Source: Thermus sp. LT1-2-5 (GTDB lineage Bacteria; Deinococcota; Deinococci; Deinococcales; Thermaceae). From it: DNA of 64,000 nt. A program made the position numbers and the translations under genes. The stretch's first letter is position 1, and each line of letters opens with the position of its first letter. A model generated the notes under the pieces. That model did not search any database. It was not told the origin of the DNA and saw only the letters and a program-made list of their open reading frames with translations. The stretch spans positions 310,001-374,000 of the forward strand of contig NZ_BSRG01000001.1 in assembly GCF_040363165.1 (NCBI RefSeq), in the 5' to 3' direction. Positions 21,714-29,142 of the stretch are shown here, piece after piece.

Positions 21714-22160
21714 ATGCCCATGTACTTCGAGGACTTCCAGGTCGGCCAGCGCTTCACCACCCCTGCCCGCACCGTCACCGAGGCGGACGTGGTGAACTTC
21801 GCCGGGGTCTCCGGGGACTATAACCCCATTCACACCGACGCCGAGTTCGCCAAGGAAACCCCCTTTGGCCAGCGCATCGCCCACGGGCTTCTGGTGCTTT
21901 CCATGCTCACAGGGCTCAGGCAACGCTCGGGCCACTTCGAAGGTACCGTGATCGCCTGGATGGAGATCCGGAGCTACAAGTTCCTAAAGCCCGTCTTCAT
22001 CGGGGACACGGTGCGGGGGGAAAGCGAGATCCTGGAGAAGCGGGAGACCTCCAAGCCCGACCGGGGCATCCTGGTGCAAAGGGTGAGGGTCTACAACCAG
22101 CGGAACGAGGTGGTGCAGGAGGGGGAGTTCGTGACCCTGGTGCGGCGGAGGCCGGCTTGA
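21714..22160 (+). CDS. MaoC-like (R)-specific enoyl-CoA hydratase
   Basis: Hot-dog fold hydratase adding water to enoyl-CoA. In 148 residues it carries the hydratase 2 motif VVNFAGVSGDYNPIHTDAEFA, with the catalytic Asp and His, then GQRIAHGLLVLSML. AAAGGAGG lies 8 nt before the ATG; the frame is open 46 codons upstream without protein character. It sits between acyl-CoA dehydrogenase and a thioesterase. Its tail QEGEFVTLVRRR resembles the C-terminal domain of paaZ in the window. Confidence 0.91.
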   Translation: MPMYFEDFQVGQRFTTPARTVTEADVVNFAGVSGDYNPIHTDAEFAKETPFGQRIAHGLLVLSMLTGLRQRSGHFEGTVIAWMEIRSYKFLKPVFIGDTVRGESEILEKRETSKPDRGILVQRVRVYNQRNEVVQEGEFVTLVRRRPA

Positions 22161-22510
22161 GCCCCTTTGCCCGCTGGTTCCAGGCCGAGGTCCTGAGGAA
22201 AGAGGGCGGCGAGGCGGAGCTCCGCCTTTCGGTGCGGGAGGAGTTCCTCCAGGGCCAGGGCCTGGTGCACGGGGGGATCCTGGCGGCGCTTTTGGATAGC
22301 GCCTTGGGCCAGGCGGTGGAAAGCCTGGGGGTGAAGGGGGTGACGGCGGAGCTTGCCATAAGCTACCTGCGGCCCGTGCGGGAGGGGGTGCTCCTCGCCC
22401 GGGGATGGGTGGTCCACCCCGGGCTCCACCTCCTCCACGCCGCCGGGGAGGCCCTCCTGGAGGGGAAGCGGGTGGCCTTCGCCAAGGGGGTCTTCTACCG
22501 GGTGGGCTAG
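22157..22510 (+). CDS. Hot-dog thioesterase (PaaI/YdiI-like)
   Basis: Small acyl-CoA thioesterase of 117 residues. The hot-dog signature GLVHGGILAALLDSALGQAV with the HGG turn is clear, followed by AELAISYLRPVREGVLLARG. Start is TTG overlapping the maoC stop as TTGA; no ATG or GTG fits better. It probably recycles CoA from dead-end acyl-CoAs in this fatty-acid operon. The substrate is not determined. Confidence 0.88.
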   Translation: MSPFARWFQAEVLRKEGGEAELRLSVREEFLQGQGLVHGGILAALLDSALGQAVESLGVKGVTAELAISYLRPVREGVLLARGWVVHPGLHLLHAAGEALLEGKRVAFAKGVFYRVG

Positions 22511-22513
22511 GGC

Positions 22514-22519
22514 TATACT
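22514..22519 (+). promoter_or_regulatory. -10 box before the acyl-CoA synthetase gene
   Basis: TATACT, 10 nt before an AAAGGAGG ribosome-binding site and 20 nt before the ATG. It suggests an internal promoter with a short leader; no convincing -35 is seen. Confidence 0.4.
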
Positions 22520-22539
22520 GGGTCTAAAAGGAGGAACCC

Positions 22540-24144
22540 ATGTTCCCGAGCACCATGATGGACGAGGAGCTCAACCTTTGGGACTTTCTGGAAAGGGCGG
22601 CGGCCCTTTTTGGGAAGAAGGAGGTGGTTTCCCGCCTCCACACCGGGGAGGTCCACCGCACCACCTACGCCGAGGTGTACCGCCGGGCGAAGCGCCTCAT
22701 GGGGGGGCTGAGGGCCCTGGGGGTGGGGGAGGGGGACCGGGTGGCCACCCTGGGGTTCAACCACTTCCGCCACCTCGAGGCCTACTTCGCCGTGCCCGGC
22801 ATGGGGGCCGTCCTCCACACGGCTAACCCCCGCTTAAGCCCCAAGGAGATCGCCTACATCCTGAACCACGCCGAGGACAAGGTCCTCCTCTTTGACCCGC
22901 ACCTCCTGCCCCTGGTGGAGGCCATCCGGCCGGAGCTCCAAACCGTGGCGCACTTCGTGGTGATGGACCAAGAGGCCCCCGAGGGCTACCTGGCCTACGA
23001 GGAGCTCTTGGCGGAGGAGGCGGAGCCCCACCGGGTACCCGAGCGGGCCGCCTGCGGCATGGCCTACACCACCGGCACCACGGGCCTGCCCAAGGGGGTG
23101 GTCTATAGCCATAGGGCCCTCGTCCTCCACTCCCTGGCGGCGAGCCTCGTGGACGGCACCGCCCTTTCGGAAAGGGACGTGGTGCTTCCCGTGGTCCCCA
23201 TGTTCCACGTGAACGCCTGGTGCCTGCCCTACGCCGCCACCCTGGTGGGGGCCAAGCAGGTGCTGCCCGGGCCCCGCTTGGACCCCGCCTCCTTGGTGGA
23301 GCTCTTTGAGGGGGAAGGGGTCACCTTCACCGCCGGGGTGCCCACGGTGTGGCTGGCCCTGGCGGACCACCTGGAGGCCACGGGCCACCGCCTAAGGACC
23401 CTAAAGCGCCTAGTGGTGGGGGGAAGCGCCGCGCCCAAGAGCCTCATCGCCCGCTTGGAGCGGATGGGGATAGAGGTGCGCCAGGGCTACGGCCTCACGG
23501 AGACCTCCCCGGTGGTGGTGCAGAACTTCCTCAAGAGCCACCTGGAAAGCCTCCCGGAAGAGGAGAAGCTCACCCTCAAGGCCAAGACCGGCCTGCCCAT
23601 CCCCTTGGTGCGCTTGAGGGTTGCGGACGAGGAGGGCCGCCCCGTGCCCCAGGACGGGAAGAGCCTGGGGGAGATCCAGCTCAAGGGCCCCTGGATCACC
23701 CGGGGCTACCACCGCAACGAGGAGGCGAGCGGGCGGGCCCTCACCCAAGACGGCTGGTTCCACACCGGGGACGTGGCCGTCTGGGACGAGGAGGGCTACG
23801 TGGAGATCAAGGACCGGCTCAAGGACCTGATCAAGTCGGGCGGGGAGTGGATCTCCAGCGTGGACCTGGAAAACGCCCTCATGGGCCACCCCAAGGTGAA
23901 GGAGGCGGCGGTGGTGGCCATCCCCCATCCCCGCTGGCAGGAAAGGCCCTTGGCGGTGGTGGTGCCCCGGGGGGAGGCGCCAAGCCCGGAGGAGCTAAAC
24001 GCCCACCTCCTCCAGGCGGGCTTCGCCAAGTGGCAGCTTCCCGACGCCTACGTCTTCGTGGCGGAGATCCCTAGGACGAGCGCGGGCAAGTTCCTCAAGC
24101 GGGCCCTCCGGGAGCAGTACAAGGGCCACTACGGAGGGGAATGA
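22540..24144 (+). CDS. fadD: Long-chain fatty-acid--CoA ligase
   Basis: Activates fatty acids to acyl-CoA through an acyl-adenylate. The 534-residue protein appears nearly identical to the crystallised T. thermophilus long-chain synthetase. Motifs are YTTGTTGLPKGVVYSHRAL (P-loop/A3), GYGLTETSPVV (A5), GWFHTGDVAVWDEEGYVEIKDRLKD (A7-A8), and the catalytic lysine in TSAGKFLKR (A10). The N-terminus starts MFPSTMMDEELN after AAAGGAGG; the known homologue begins a few residues earlier. The stop overlaps the next start as ATGA. Confidence 0.95.
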   Translation: MFPSTMMDEELNLWDFLERAAALFGKKEVVSRLHTGEVHRTTYAEVYRRAKRLMGGLRALGVGEGDRVATLGFNHFRHLEAYFAVPGMGAVLHTANPRLSPKEIAYILNHAEDKVLLFDPHLLPLVEAIRPELQTVAHFVVMDQEAPEGYLAYEELLAEEAEPHRVPERAACGMAYTTGTTGLPKGVVYSHRALVLHSLAASLVDGTALSERDVVLPVVPMFHVNAWCLPYAATLVGAKQVLPGPRLDPASLVELFEGEGVTFTAGVPTVWLALADHLEATGHRLRTLKRLVVGGSAAPKSLIARLERMGIEVRQGYGLTETSPVVVQNFLKSHLESLPEEEKLTLKAKTGLPIPLVRLRVADEEGRPVPQDGKSLGEIQLKGPWITRGYHRNEEASGRALTQDGWFHTGDVAVWDEEGYVEIKDRLKDLIKSGGEWISSVDLENALMGHPKVKEAAVVAIPHPRWQERPLAVVVPRGEAPSPEELNAHLLQAGFAKWQLPDAYVFVAEIPRTSAGKFLKRALREQYKGHYGGE

Positions 24145-24905
24145 TGTTTCTGGAGCAGTTCCGCTTAGACGGCAAAGCGGCCTTGGTGACGGGGGGTTCC
24201 CGGGGGCTTGGCCTCGAGGCCGCTTTGGCCCTCAAGGAGGCGGGGGCCAAGGTGGCGGTGGTGGCCAGGCGGGCCAGCTTCTTCGAGGAGGCCCGCAAGC
24301 ACCTGGGGGAAGACGCCTTGTACCTGGAAGGGGACGTGCGGGACGAGGCCCGCCTGGAGGAGATCTGCGCCCAGGTGGAGGAGGAGCTCGGCCCCCTCAC
24401 CGTCCTGGTGAACGCCGCCGGCATCAGTTGGGGGGCGCCTTCCCTGGAGATGCCCGTGGAAAAGGTGCGGGAGGTTTTGGAGGTGAACCTGGTGGGGGCC
24501 TTTTTGGCGAGCCGCGCCGCCGCCAAGCGCATGAAGGAACGGGGCTACGGCAAGATCGTCCACATCGCCTCCGTGGCGGGGCTCAAGGGGGAGTACCCCG
24601 AGGTGCTGGACGCCGTGGGCTACTCCGCCTCCAAGGGCGGCCTCATCGCCCTAACGCGGGATTTGGCGGTGAAGTGGGGGCGCTGGGGCATTAGGGTGAA
24701 CGCCCTGGCCCCGGGCTTTTTCCCCACCCGCATGACGGAAAAGGTGCTCCCTCGAGCCGAGCCCCTTTTGAAGGCCACCCTCCCCTTGGGCCGGGCGGGG
24801 AGGCCCGGGGAGCTTGGGGGAGCGGTGCTCTTCCTGGCCAGCCCCGCCTCGGACTACATCACGGGGGCGGTGTTGCCCGTGGACGGAGGGGCCACGGCCC
24901 TTTAG
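24141..24905 (+). CDS. Short-chain dehydrogenase (FabG / 3-hydroxyacyl-CoA dehydrogenase-like)
   Basis: 254-residue NAD(P)-dependent enzyme with TGGSRGLGLEAALALKEAG, NAAG, IASVAG, YSASKGGLIALTR (YxxxK) and a C-terminal PVDGGATAL. Coupled by ATGA overlap to the acyl-CoA ligase gene, so a role in acyl chain metabolism, such as oxidation of a 3-hydroxyacyl-CoA, is reasonable but unproven. Its stop overlaps the stop of the convergent recombinase gene by 4 nt. Confidence 0.85.
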   Translation: MMFLEQFRLDGKAALVTGGSRGLGLEAALALKEAGAKVAVVARRASFFEEARKHLGEDALYLEGDVRDEARLEEICAQVEEELGPLTVLVNAAGISWGAPSLEMPVEKVREVLEVNLVGAFLASRAAAKRMKERGYGKIVHIASVAGLKGEYPEVLDAVGYSASKGGLIALTRDLAVKWGRWGIRVNALAPGFFPTRMTEKVLPRAEPLLKATLPLGRAGRPGELGGAVLFLASPASDYITGAVLPVDGGATAL

Positions 24906-25828
24906 AGATCAGGAAGCCTCCTGGCCGCCTCCTTGAGCCGCTCCCGGGAAGCGTGGAGGTAGATCTGGGTGGTGGCGATGGACTCGTGGCCCAAAAGGTC
25001 CTTCACCGCATCCAGCTCCACCCCCACCTCCACCAAGAGGGTGGCGTAGGCGTGGCGGAGCTTGTGGGGGGTGAAGCGCCGGGGGTCCAGGCCCGCCCGC
25101 AGGGCGGCTTCCCGGAACTTGGCCTCCACGTAGCGGGCGGAAGGGACGCGGCCCTTGCGCCGCCCCTGGGAGAACGTGAAAACGGGCACATTTCCCTGGG
25201 GCGGGCCTAGCTCCCGAAGGACTTCCCGGGCCGTTTTGGAAAGGGGCACCAGCCTTTCCTTGTTGCCCTTGCCCACCACCCGCACCGCCGCCGGCAGGCC
25301 CCCTTCCAGGACCACGTTGCGCCCTTTAAGGGACAAGGCTTCGGAGATGCGCAGGCCCGTGCCGTAGAGAAAGCGGGCCAAGGCGGTGAGAAGCCCCGCT
25401 TCCTGTTCCTGGGAAAAGGCCTCGAGGAAGCGCTTGAGCTCCTCGGGGCTCGGGTGCAGGGGGAGCCTGCGGCCCGCCTTGGGCCGGCCGATGCCCTCCG
25501 TGGGGTCTTCCGCCGCCTCGCCCCGCACCTGGGCCAGGTAGCGGTAGTAGCTCCGCAGGGCGGCCAAAAACCCCTGCACCCGCCTGGGGGCCCAGCGCTC
25601 CTGCAGGAGAAGGGCCCGCACCGCCTCGGGGCCCGGGGGGAGGTCCTGGGCCTCGAGGAAGCGGAACCAGAAGGCCAGGTCCTGGAGGTAGCGGCGCACC
25701 CCCCGGGGGGAGTAGCCCCGTTCCAGGAGGAGGTACTCCGCATAGGGGGCAAGGGGAAGGAGGGTGCTATCGGGGCTTTTAACGCCTAGGGTTTTCCAAA
25801 GAACGTGGGTTGGGGCGCTGGGGTCCAT
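24902..25828 (-). CDS. xer: Tyrosine recombinase of the Xer type
   Basis: 308-residue site-specific recombinase, likely resolving chromosome dimers. The N-terminal SAM-like core-binding domain (residues ~25-115) is followed by the catalytic domain with the first Arg in GTGLRISEALSL, the Lys in the VVGKGNKERLVPL hairpin, HKLRHAYATLLVEVG (H-x-x-R), LLGHESIATTQIY with His and the nucleophilic Tyr. All catalytic residues are present. The ATG at 25828 is set by a TATAAT box 6 nt upstream. A dif-like 7-6-7 inverted repeat begins 16 nt upstream of the ATG. An integrase of a mobile element is the alternative, but no element borders were found. Confidence 0.9.
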   Translation of the reverse strand: MDPSAPTHVLWKTLGVKSPDSTLLPLAPYAEYLLLERGYSPRGVRRYLQDLAFWFRFLEAQDLPPGPEAVRALLLQERWAPRRVQGFLAALRSYYRYLAQVRGEAAEDPTEGIGRPKAGRRLPLHPSPEELKRFLEAFSQEQEAGLLTALARFLYGTGLRISEALSLKGRNVVLEGGLPAAVRVVGKGNKERLVPLSKTAREVLRELGPPQGNVPVFTFSQGRRKGRVPSARYVEAKFREAALRAGLDPRRFTPHKLRHAYATLLVEVGVELDAVKDLLGHESIATTQIYLHASRERLKEAARRLPDL

Positions 25829-25834
25829 GGGGGC

Positions 25835-25840
25835 ATTATA
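25835..25840 (-). promoter_or_regulatory. -10 box of leaderless xer promoter
   Basis: Consensus TATAAT on the minus strand, 6 nt before the ATG at 25828. The position expected for the -35 box falls within the inverted repeat at 25845-25864. Confidence 0.65.
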
Positions 25841-25868
25841 TATGCGCGAAATGTACCTTTCGCGAACA
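25841..25868. other. dif-like Xer recombination site candidate
   Basis: A perfect inverted repeat CGCGAAA-TGTACC-TTTCGCG (25845-25864), with a 6-bp centre, sits inside a 28-bp 11-6-11 frame. The left arm shares TGCGC and terminal AA, and the centre shares TGTA, with E. coli dif; about 16 of 28 bases agree by eye. Location next to the xer gene parallels streptococcal difSL/xerS. It could instead be an autoregulatory operator. Confidence 0.45.
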
Positions 25869-25891
25869 ATCCCTTACCATGGGTTGACTTC

Positions 25892-26755
25892 TTAGCATCG
25901 CAGGTAACCCGGTAAAACCTCAGCCAGTTCCCGGGGCCTGGACAGGAGCGCCATAAGCTCGGGCGAAGGAGAAGCGGTGTTGCCCTCTTTAAGCATTACA
26001 TACTGGTCACGGGTGATGGGGGCGAAGGGTAAGGGGGAAAGGAGGGGCACCAGGAGGTCCATGAGGGCCAAGGGTATGGGCAAGAAGGGCTTCTTGCGGC
26101 CCACCGCCCGCATCACCAGCTCCAAAAGCTGGCGGAAGGTGTACTCTTTGGGCCCCACCAGGTCGTGGGCGCCGAAAAGGCCCCGTTCCAGGGCCAGGAC
26201 GAAGGCCTCCGCCACGTCCCCCACGTACACCGGGCGGAAGGGGAAGCGGCCATCCCCGAGGAGGGGCACGAAGGGCAAGGGGGCGCACACCAGGCCCCGG
26301 AGGATCTTCCCGAAAAACTCGTCCCCGGGCCCGAAGATGAGGCTTGGGCGGAAGATGGTCCACTTTAGGCCGCTTTGCCGCACCAGCTCCTCCGCCTCGG
26401 CCTTGGTTTCGTAGTAGCGGCTTCCCGTGCCCCGCCGCGCCCCTAGGGCGGACATGTGGAGAAGCCTCTCCACTCCCCCTTCCCGCATGGCCAGGAGCAG
26501 GTTTTTCACCCCCTCCACGTGCACCGCCTGGAAGGACTGGCCTCGTTCCCGGATGATCCCCGCCAGGTAGATGGCCGCCTCCACGCCCTTTAGGTCCGGC
26601 ACCTCCTGGGTGATGTCCCCAGGGACGAAAACCGCCCCCGGGGGGAGGGGGCGGGAGTTTCGGGCGAGGACGAGGGGGGTGTGCCCCTCCTGGAGGAGGC
26701 GGCGCACCAGGTGCCGCCCCACGAACCCGGTGCCGCCCACCACGAAGACCCGCAT
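25892..26755 (-). CDS. NAD(P)-binding epimerase-like protein (NDUFA9-like atypical SDR)
   Basis: 287-residue extended or atypical short-chain dehydrogenase. It opens with FVVGGTGFVGRHLVRRLL (dinucleotide binding) and contains HMSALGAR and YYETKAEAEELV at the usual active-site positions, then IFRPSLIFGPGD. This pattern matches the complex I NDUFA9-like/YbjT group, whose members bind NAD(P) but may not be classical epimerases. Third gene of the litR-ldrP operon (start and stop overlap as TGATG), so its level may follow light. Exact function unknown. Confidence 0.82.
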   Translation of the reverse strand: MRVFVVGGTGFVGRHLVRRLLQEGHTPLVLARNSRPLPPGAVFVPGDITQEVPDLKGVEAAIYLAGIIRERGQSFQAVHVEGVKNLLLAMREGGVERLLHMSALGARRGTGSRYYETKAEAEELVRQSGLKWTIFRPSLIFGPGDEFFGKILRGLVCAPLPFVPLLGDGRFPFRPVYVGDVAEAFVLALERGLFGAHDLVGPKEYTFRQLLELVMRAVGRKKPFLPIPLALMDLLVPLLSPLPFAPITRDQYVMLKEGNTASPSPELMALLSRPRELAEVLPGYLRC

Positions 26756-27342
26756 CAGGCCGCTTCCAAAACGCCCTGGGCCTGGGCCTCGAGGCCCTCC
26801 AGGTCCAGGAGGTACACCTTGCGGTAGGCCGTGGCGATGAGCCCTTCCCGCCGCATATCGGATAAGAGCTTGGACACGGACTCCCGGGTGGAGGCGGTGG
26901 CGTCGGCGATCTCCTCGTGGGACACGGTCACGTAGAGCCCGCCCTCGTCCCGGAAGGAGGCGGGGGTATCCGCCAGGAAGAGGAGGTAGCGGGCGATGCG
27001 GGAGCGAAGCTCTCCCGTCTGCAGGTGGGTTTCGTAGGCCAGCACCCGCCGCATCTGCCGGGCCAGGTTGCGGGCCACCTGGTGCAGGGCCTCGTGGTCC
27101 ATACGCTTGGGGTCAAAGCCCTGCACCCCCGCCTCAGTCATGGCCTCGGCGGCGTAGCGGTGGCGCTTGCCCTCCAAGGCCTCCTCCCCAAAGTAGTCCC
27201 CGGGGAGGACGTGGCGCAGGGTGAGGGTGCGGCCATCGGGGAGAAGCTCCACGATGCGCACCAAGCCCGACTCCAAGCGGTACAGGGTGTTGGCGGGGTC
27301 CCCCGCCAGGTAGATGACTTCCTTCCTGCCAATCCGTTTCAT
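26755..27342 (-). CDS. ldrP: CRP/FNR-family activator, LdrP type
   Basis: 195-residue transcription activator with an N-terminal cyclic-nucleotide-binding-like beta-roll ([31 protein letters not shown]) and a C-terminal winged helix ([29 protein letters not shown]). In T. thermophilus the light-dependent LdrP, coupled to LitR, activates carotenoid and DNA-repair genes without needing cAMP (from memory). Length and position next to litR match. The classical cAMP-binding RxS pocket is not conserved. It overlaps litR by ATGA and the epimerase gene by TGATG. Confidence 0.9.
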   Translation of the reverse strand: MKRIGRKEVIYLAGDPANTLYRLESGLVRIVELLPDGRTLTLRHVLPGDYFGEEALEGKRHRYAAEAMTEAGVQGFDPKRMDHEALHQVARNLARQMRRVLAYETHLQTGELRSRIARYLLFLADTPASFRDEGGLYVTVSHEEIADATASTRESVSKLLSDMRREGLIATAYRKVYLLDLEGLEAQAQGVLEAA

Positions 27343-28178
27343 GCTGCCTCCTCCCAAAACACCTGGGCAAGCCTCCCTAGGTCCTCCACGTAAAGCGCCC
27401 CAAGCCGCCCGGCCTCCTCCGCCGTGGCCCCAGCCCCGCCCACCACCACATGGGGGGCGATTCCCACCAAGGCCCCGTCGGGCAGGGCCCGCAGGGTTTC
27501 CGGGAGGAGGGCGGAAAGCACCACCCCCCGCGCCCCCAGGGCCTGGACCAGGGCCTTGAGGTCGGGCAGGGGGGTATCGGGGCCCAGGTAGAGGGCGGGA
27601 AGCCCCTGGCGGCGCAAGAGGTAGGCGGCCAGCATGGCCCCAATCTCGTGCCGCTCCCCCGGGGGCGTGGTGACCAGGATGGGAGCGCCTTGAGGGTAGC
27701 CCGAAAGGTCCAAAAGCTCCTGGAGCCTGGCCCGGAGGAAGGTGGAGGCCAGGTGTTCCTGGGACACGAACACCTCCCCCCGGTGCCAGCCCTCGCCGAT
27801 CTCCCGCAGAACGGGCACGAGCACCTCCCGCACCACCCCCTCGGGGCCCAAAAGCCGCACCCCCCGGCGGAAAAGGGCCTCCGCCTGGGGAAGGTCGGCG
27901 GCGAGCAAGGCCTCCTTCACCGCCCCCGCCAGCTCCTCGGGGCGGGCCGTCTCCGCCAGGACGCGCCGGATGGCGGCCTGGGGCGTGGCCCCTTCCTCCA
28001 GGAGGCGGCGGATGCGCTTTAGGGCCTCCACCTCCTCCTGGCGGTAGAGGCGGTGCCCCCCCGGGGTGCGCTCGGGCCGGGGAAAGCCGTAGCGGCGCTC
28101 CCACTGGCGCAGGACGTGGGCGGAAAGGCCCGTGATGGCCTCCACCTCGGCGATGGTGTACGCCCCGCTTCGGGTCAT
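27339..28178 (-). CDS. litR: B12-dependent light-sensing repressor CarH/LitR (MerR family)
   Basis: Photoreceptor that binds DNA as an adenosylcobalamin tetramer in the dark and falls apart in light, freeing carotenoid genes. At 279 residues it has an N-terminal MerR helix-turn-helix ([25 protein letters not shown]), a four-helix bundle, and a C-terminal cobalamin-binding Rossmann domain. The functional residues known from T. thermophilus CarH fall at the same numbers: W131, H132, E141, H142 over the adenosyl group and lower-ligand H177 in [10 protein letters not shown] 28178 follows a TACGCT box by 6 nt, and three 11-bp direct repeats cover its promoter, so it should repress itself. Confidence 0.96.
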   Translation of the reverse strand: MTRSGAYTIAEVEAITGLSAHVLRQWERRYGFPRPERTPGGHRLYRQEEVEALKRIRRLLEEGATPQAAIRRVLAETARPEELAGAVKEALLAADLPQAEALFRRGVRLLGPEGVVREVLVPVLREIGEGWHRGEVFVSQEHLASTFLRARLQELLDLSGYPQGAPILVTTPPGERHEIGAMLAAYLLRRQGLPALYLGPDTPLPDLKALVQALGARGVVLSALLPETLRALPDGALVGIAPHVVVGGAGATAEEAGRLGALYVEDLGRLAQVFWEEAA

Positions 28179-28184
28179 GCCTTT

Positions 28185-28213
28185 AGCGTAGAGGCATGTC
28201 TAAGTTTTGTCAA
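28185..28213 (-). promoter_or_regulatory. litR promoter, leaderless
   Basis: On the minus strand TTGACA (28213-28208), a 17-nt spacer and TACGCT (28190-28185) are followed 6 nt later by the litR ATG. Both boxes and spacing are good, with no leader possible. Confidence 0.8.
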
Positions 28214-28222
28214 GTATATGTC
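28190..28222 (-). promoter_or_regulatory. CarH/LitR operator: three contiguous 11-bp direct repeats
   Basis: Reading the minus strand, GACATATACTT, GACAAAACTTA and GACATGCCTCT follow one another without gaps, each starting with GACA. They cover the -35 box and spacer of the litR promoter. Three 11-bp direct repeats are the reported operator geometry of CarH, one per DNA-binding domain. Confidence 0.78.
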
Positions 28223-28262
28223 GGGTTGGGGTTCCCACCCCATGGCCCTGCGGAGTGTGGCC

Positions 28263-28297
28263 GGGACAAAAGTCCTGCGCTCGCCCTAGACTAGGAT
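28263..28297 (+). promoter_or_regulatory. Candidate crtB promoter with palindrome
   Basis: GGGACA (28263-28268) and TAGACT (28287-28292) are 18 nt apart; TAGGAT (28292-28297) is an alternative -10. A perfect CCTAG-A-CTAGG palindrome spans 28285-28295 across these boxes. The poor -35 agrees with activator (LdrP) dependence, which is inferred only. Confidence 0.35.
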
Positions 28298-28311
28298 GCA
28301 CACGAGCGCCT

Positions 28312-29142
28312 ATGGAGCCTGACTGGAAACGCCTAGCACGCCTGGTCCGGGACCATTCCGCCACCTTCTACCTGGGAAGCCTCCTCTTCCCCAAGGCGGA
28401 AAGGCGGGGGGCCTGGGCCATCTACGCCGCCTGCCGCCTGGGGGACGAGGCGGTGGACGGGCCTGGGGGCGGAAGGGAAGCCCTTGCCGCCTGGTGGGAA
28501 GGGGTGGAGCGGGCCTATGGGGGGCAGCCCCGGGCGGACTGGGAGGTGGGCCTCGCCTGGGCCTTGGAGCGCTGGGCCATCCCCTTCGAGGCCTTTTCCC
28601 ACATGAGGGAGGGCTTCCTCACCGATCTGGGCCCCGTGCGCCTCGGGAGCGAGGCGGAGCTCCTCCGCTACTGCTACCAGGTGGGGGGCACGGTGGGGCG
28701 GATGATGGCGGCGGTGACCGGGGGGGAGGGGGCGGAAAGGGAGGCCATCGCCCTAGGGCAGGCCATGCAACTCACCAACATCCTGCGGGACGTGGGGGAG
28801 GACCTGGCCCTAAACCGGGTTTACCTGCCGGAAACCCTCCTCAAGCGCTTTGGGGTGGCCCTCGAGGACCTCTTCGCCCGCCGGGCCACCCCCGGCTACC
28901 GGGCCCTCCTGGCCCACCTCGAGGCCCAGGCCCGCGCCCTCTACCGGGAGGGGCTCAAGGGCATCCCCAAGCTCCGGGTGGGGCGGGCGGCCATCGCCCT
29001 AGCCGCCCTGCAGTACCAGGGCATCCTGGATAAACTCAAACGGATGGACTACGGAAACCTCTGGCAAAGGGCCCACCTGAAGCCTTGGGAACGGCTTTGG
29101 CTCCTCCCAGAGGCCTACCGCCTGGCCCGGATGGGGGAGTGA
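28312..29142 (+). CDS. crtB: Phytoene synthase
   Basis: Joins two geranylgeranyl diphosphates to phytoene, the entry to C40 carotenoids. The 276-residue protein starts MEPDWKRLARLVRDHSATF and has both Asp-rich Mg-binding motifs: CRLGDEAVD at residue ~40 and NILRDVGEDL at ~155, followed by NRVYLPE. The ATG at 28312 gives a canonical N-terminus; upstream sequence in frame is not conserved-looking. First gene rightwards from the litR/crtB divergent region, with its stop overlapping the phr start as TGATG. Confidence 0.96.
   Translation: MEPDWKRLARLVRDHSATFYLGSLLFPKAERRGAWAIYAACRLGDEAVDGPGGGREALAAWWEGVERAYGGQPRADWEVGLAWALERWAIPFEAFSHMREGFLTDLGPVRLGSEAELLRYCYQVGGTVGRMMAAVTGGEGAEREAIALGQAMQLTNILRDVGEDLALNRVYLPETLLKRFGVALEDLFARRATPGYRALLAHLEAQARALYREGLKGIPKLRVGRAAIALAALQYQGILDKLKRMDYGNLWQRAHLKPWERLWLLPEAYRLARMGE

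Noticed and set aside
24902-25828. The recombinase as integrase of a prophage or genomic island
   Set aside because: No tRNA, att repeats, phage or transfer genes are nearby, and the protein and adjacent site fit a Xer/dif role better; not fully excluded.
28190-28222. GACA repeats as a CRISPR-like array
   Set aside because: Three 11-bp contiguous units without spacers on a promoter; this is operator geometry.
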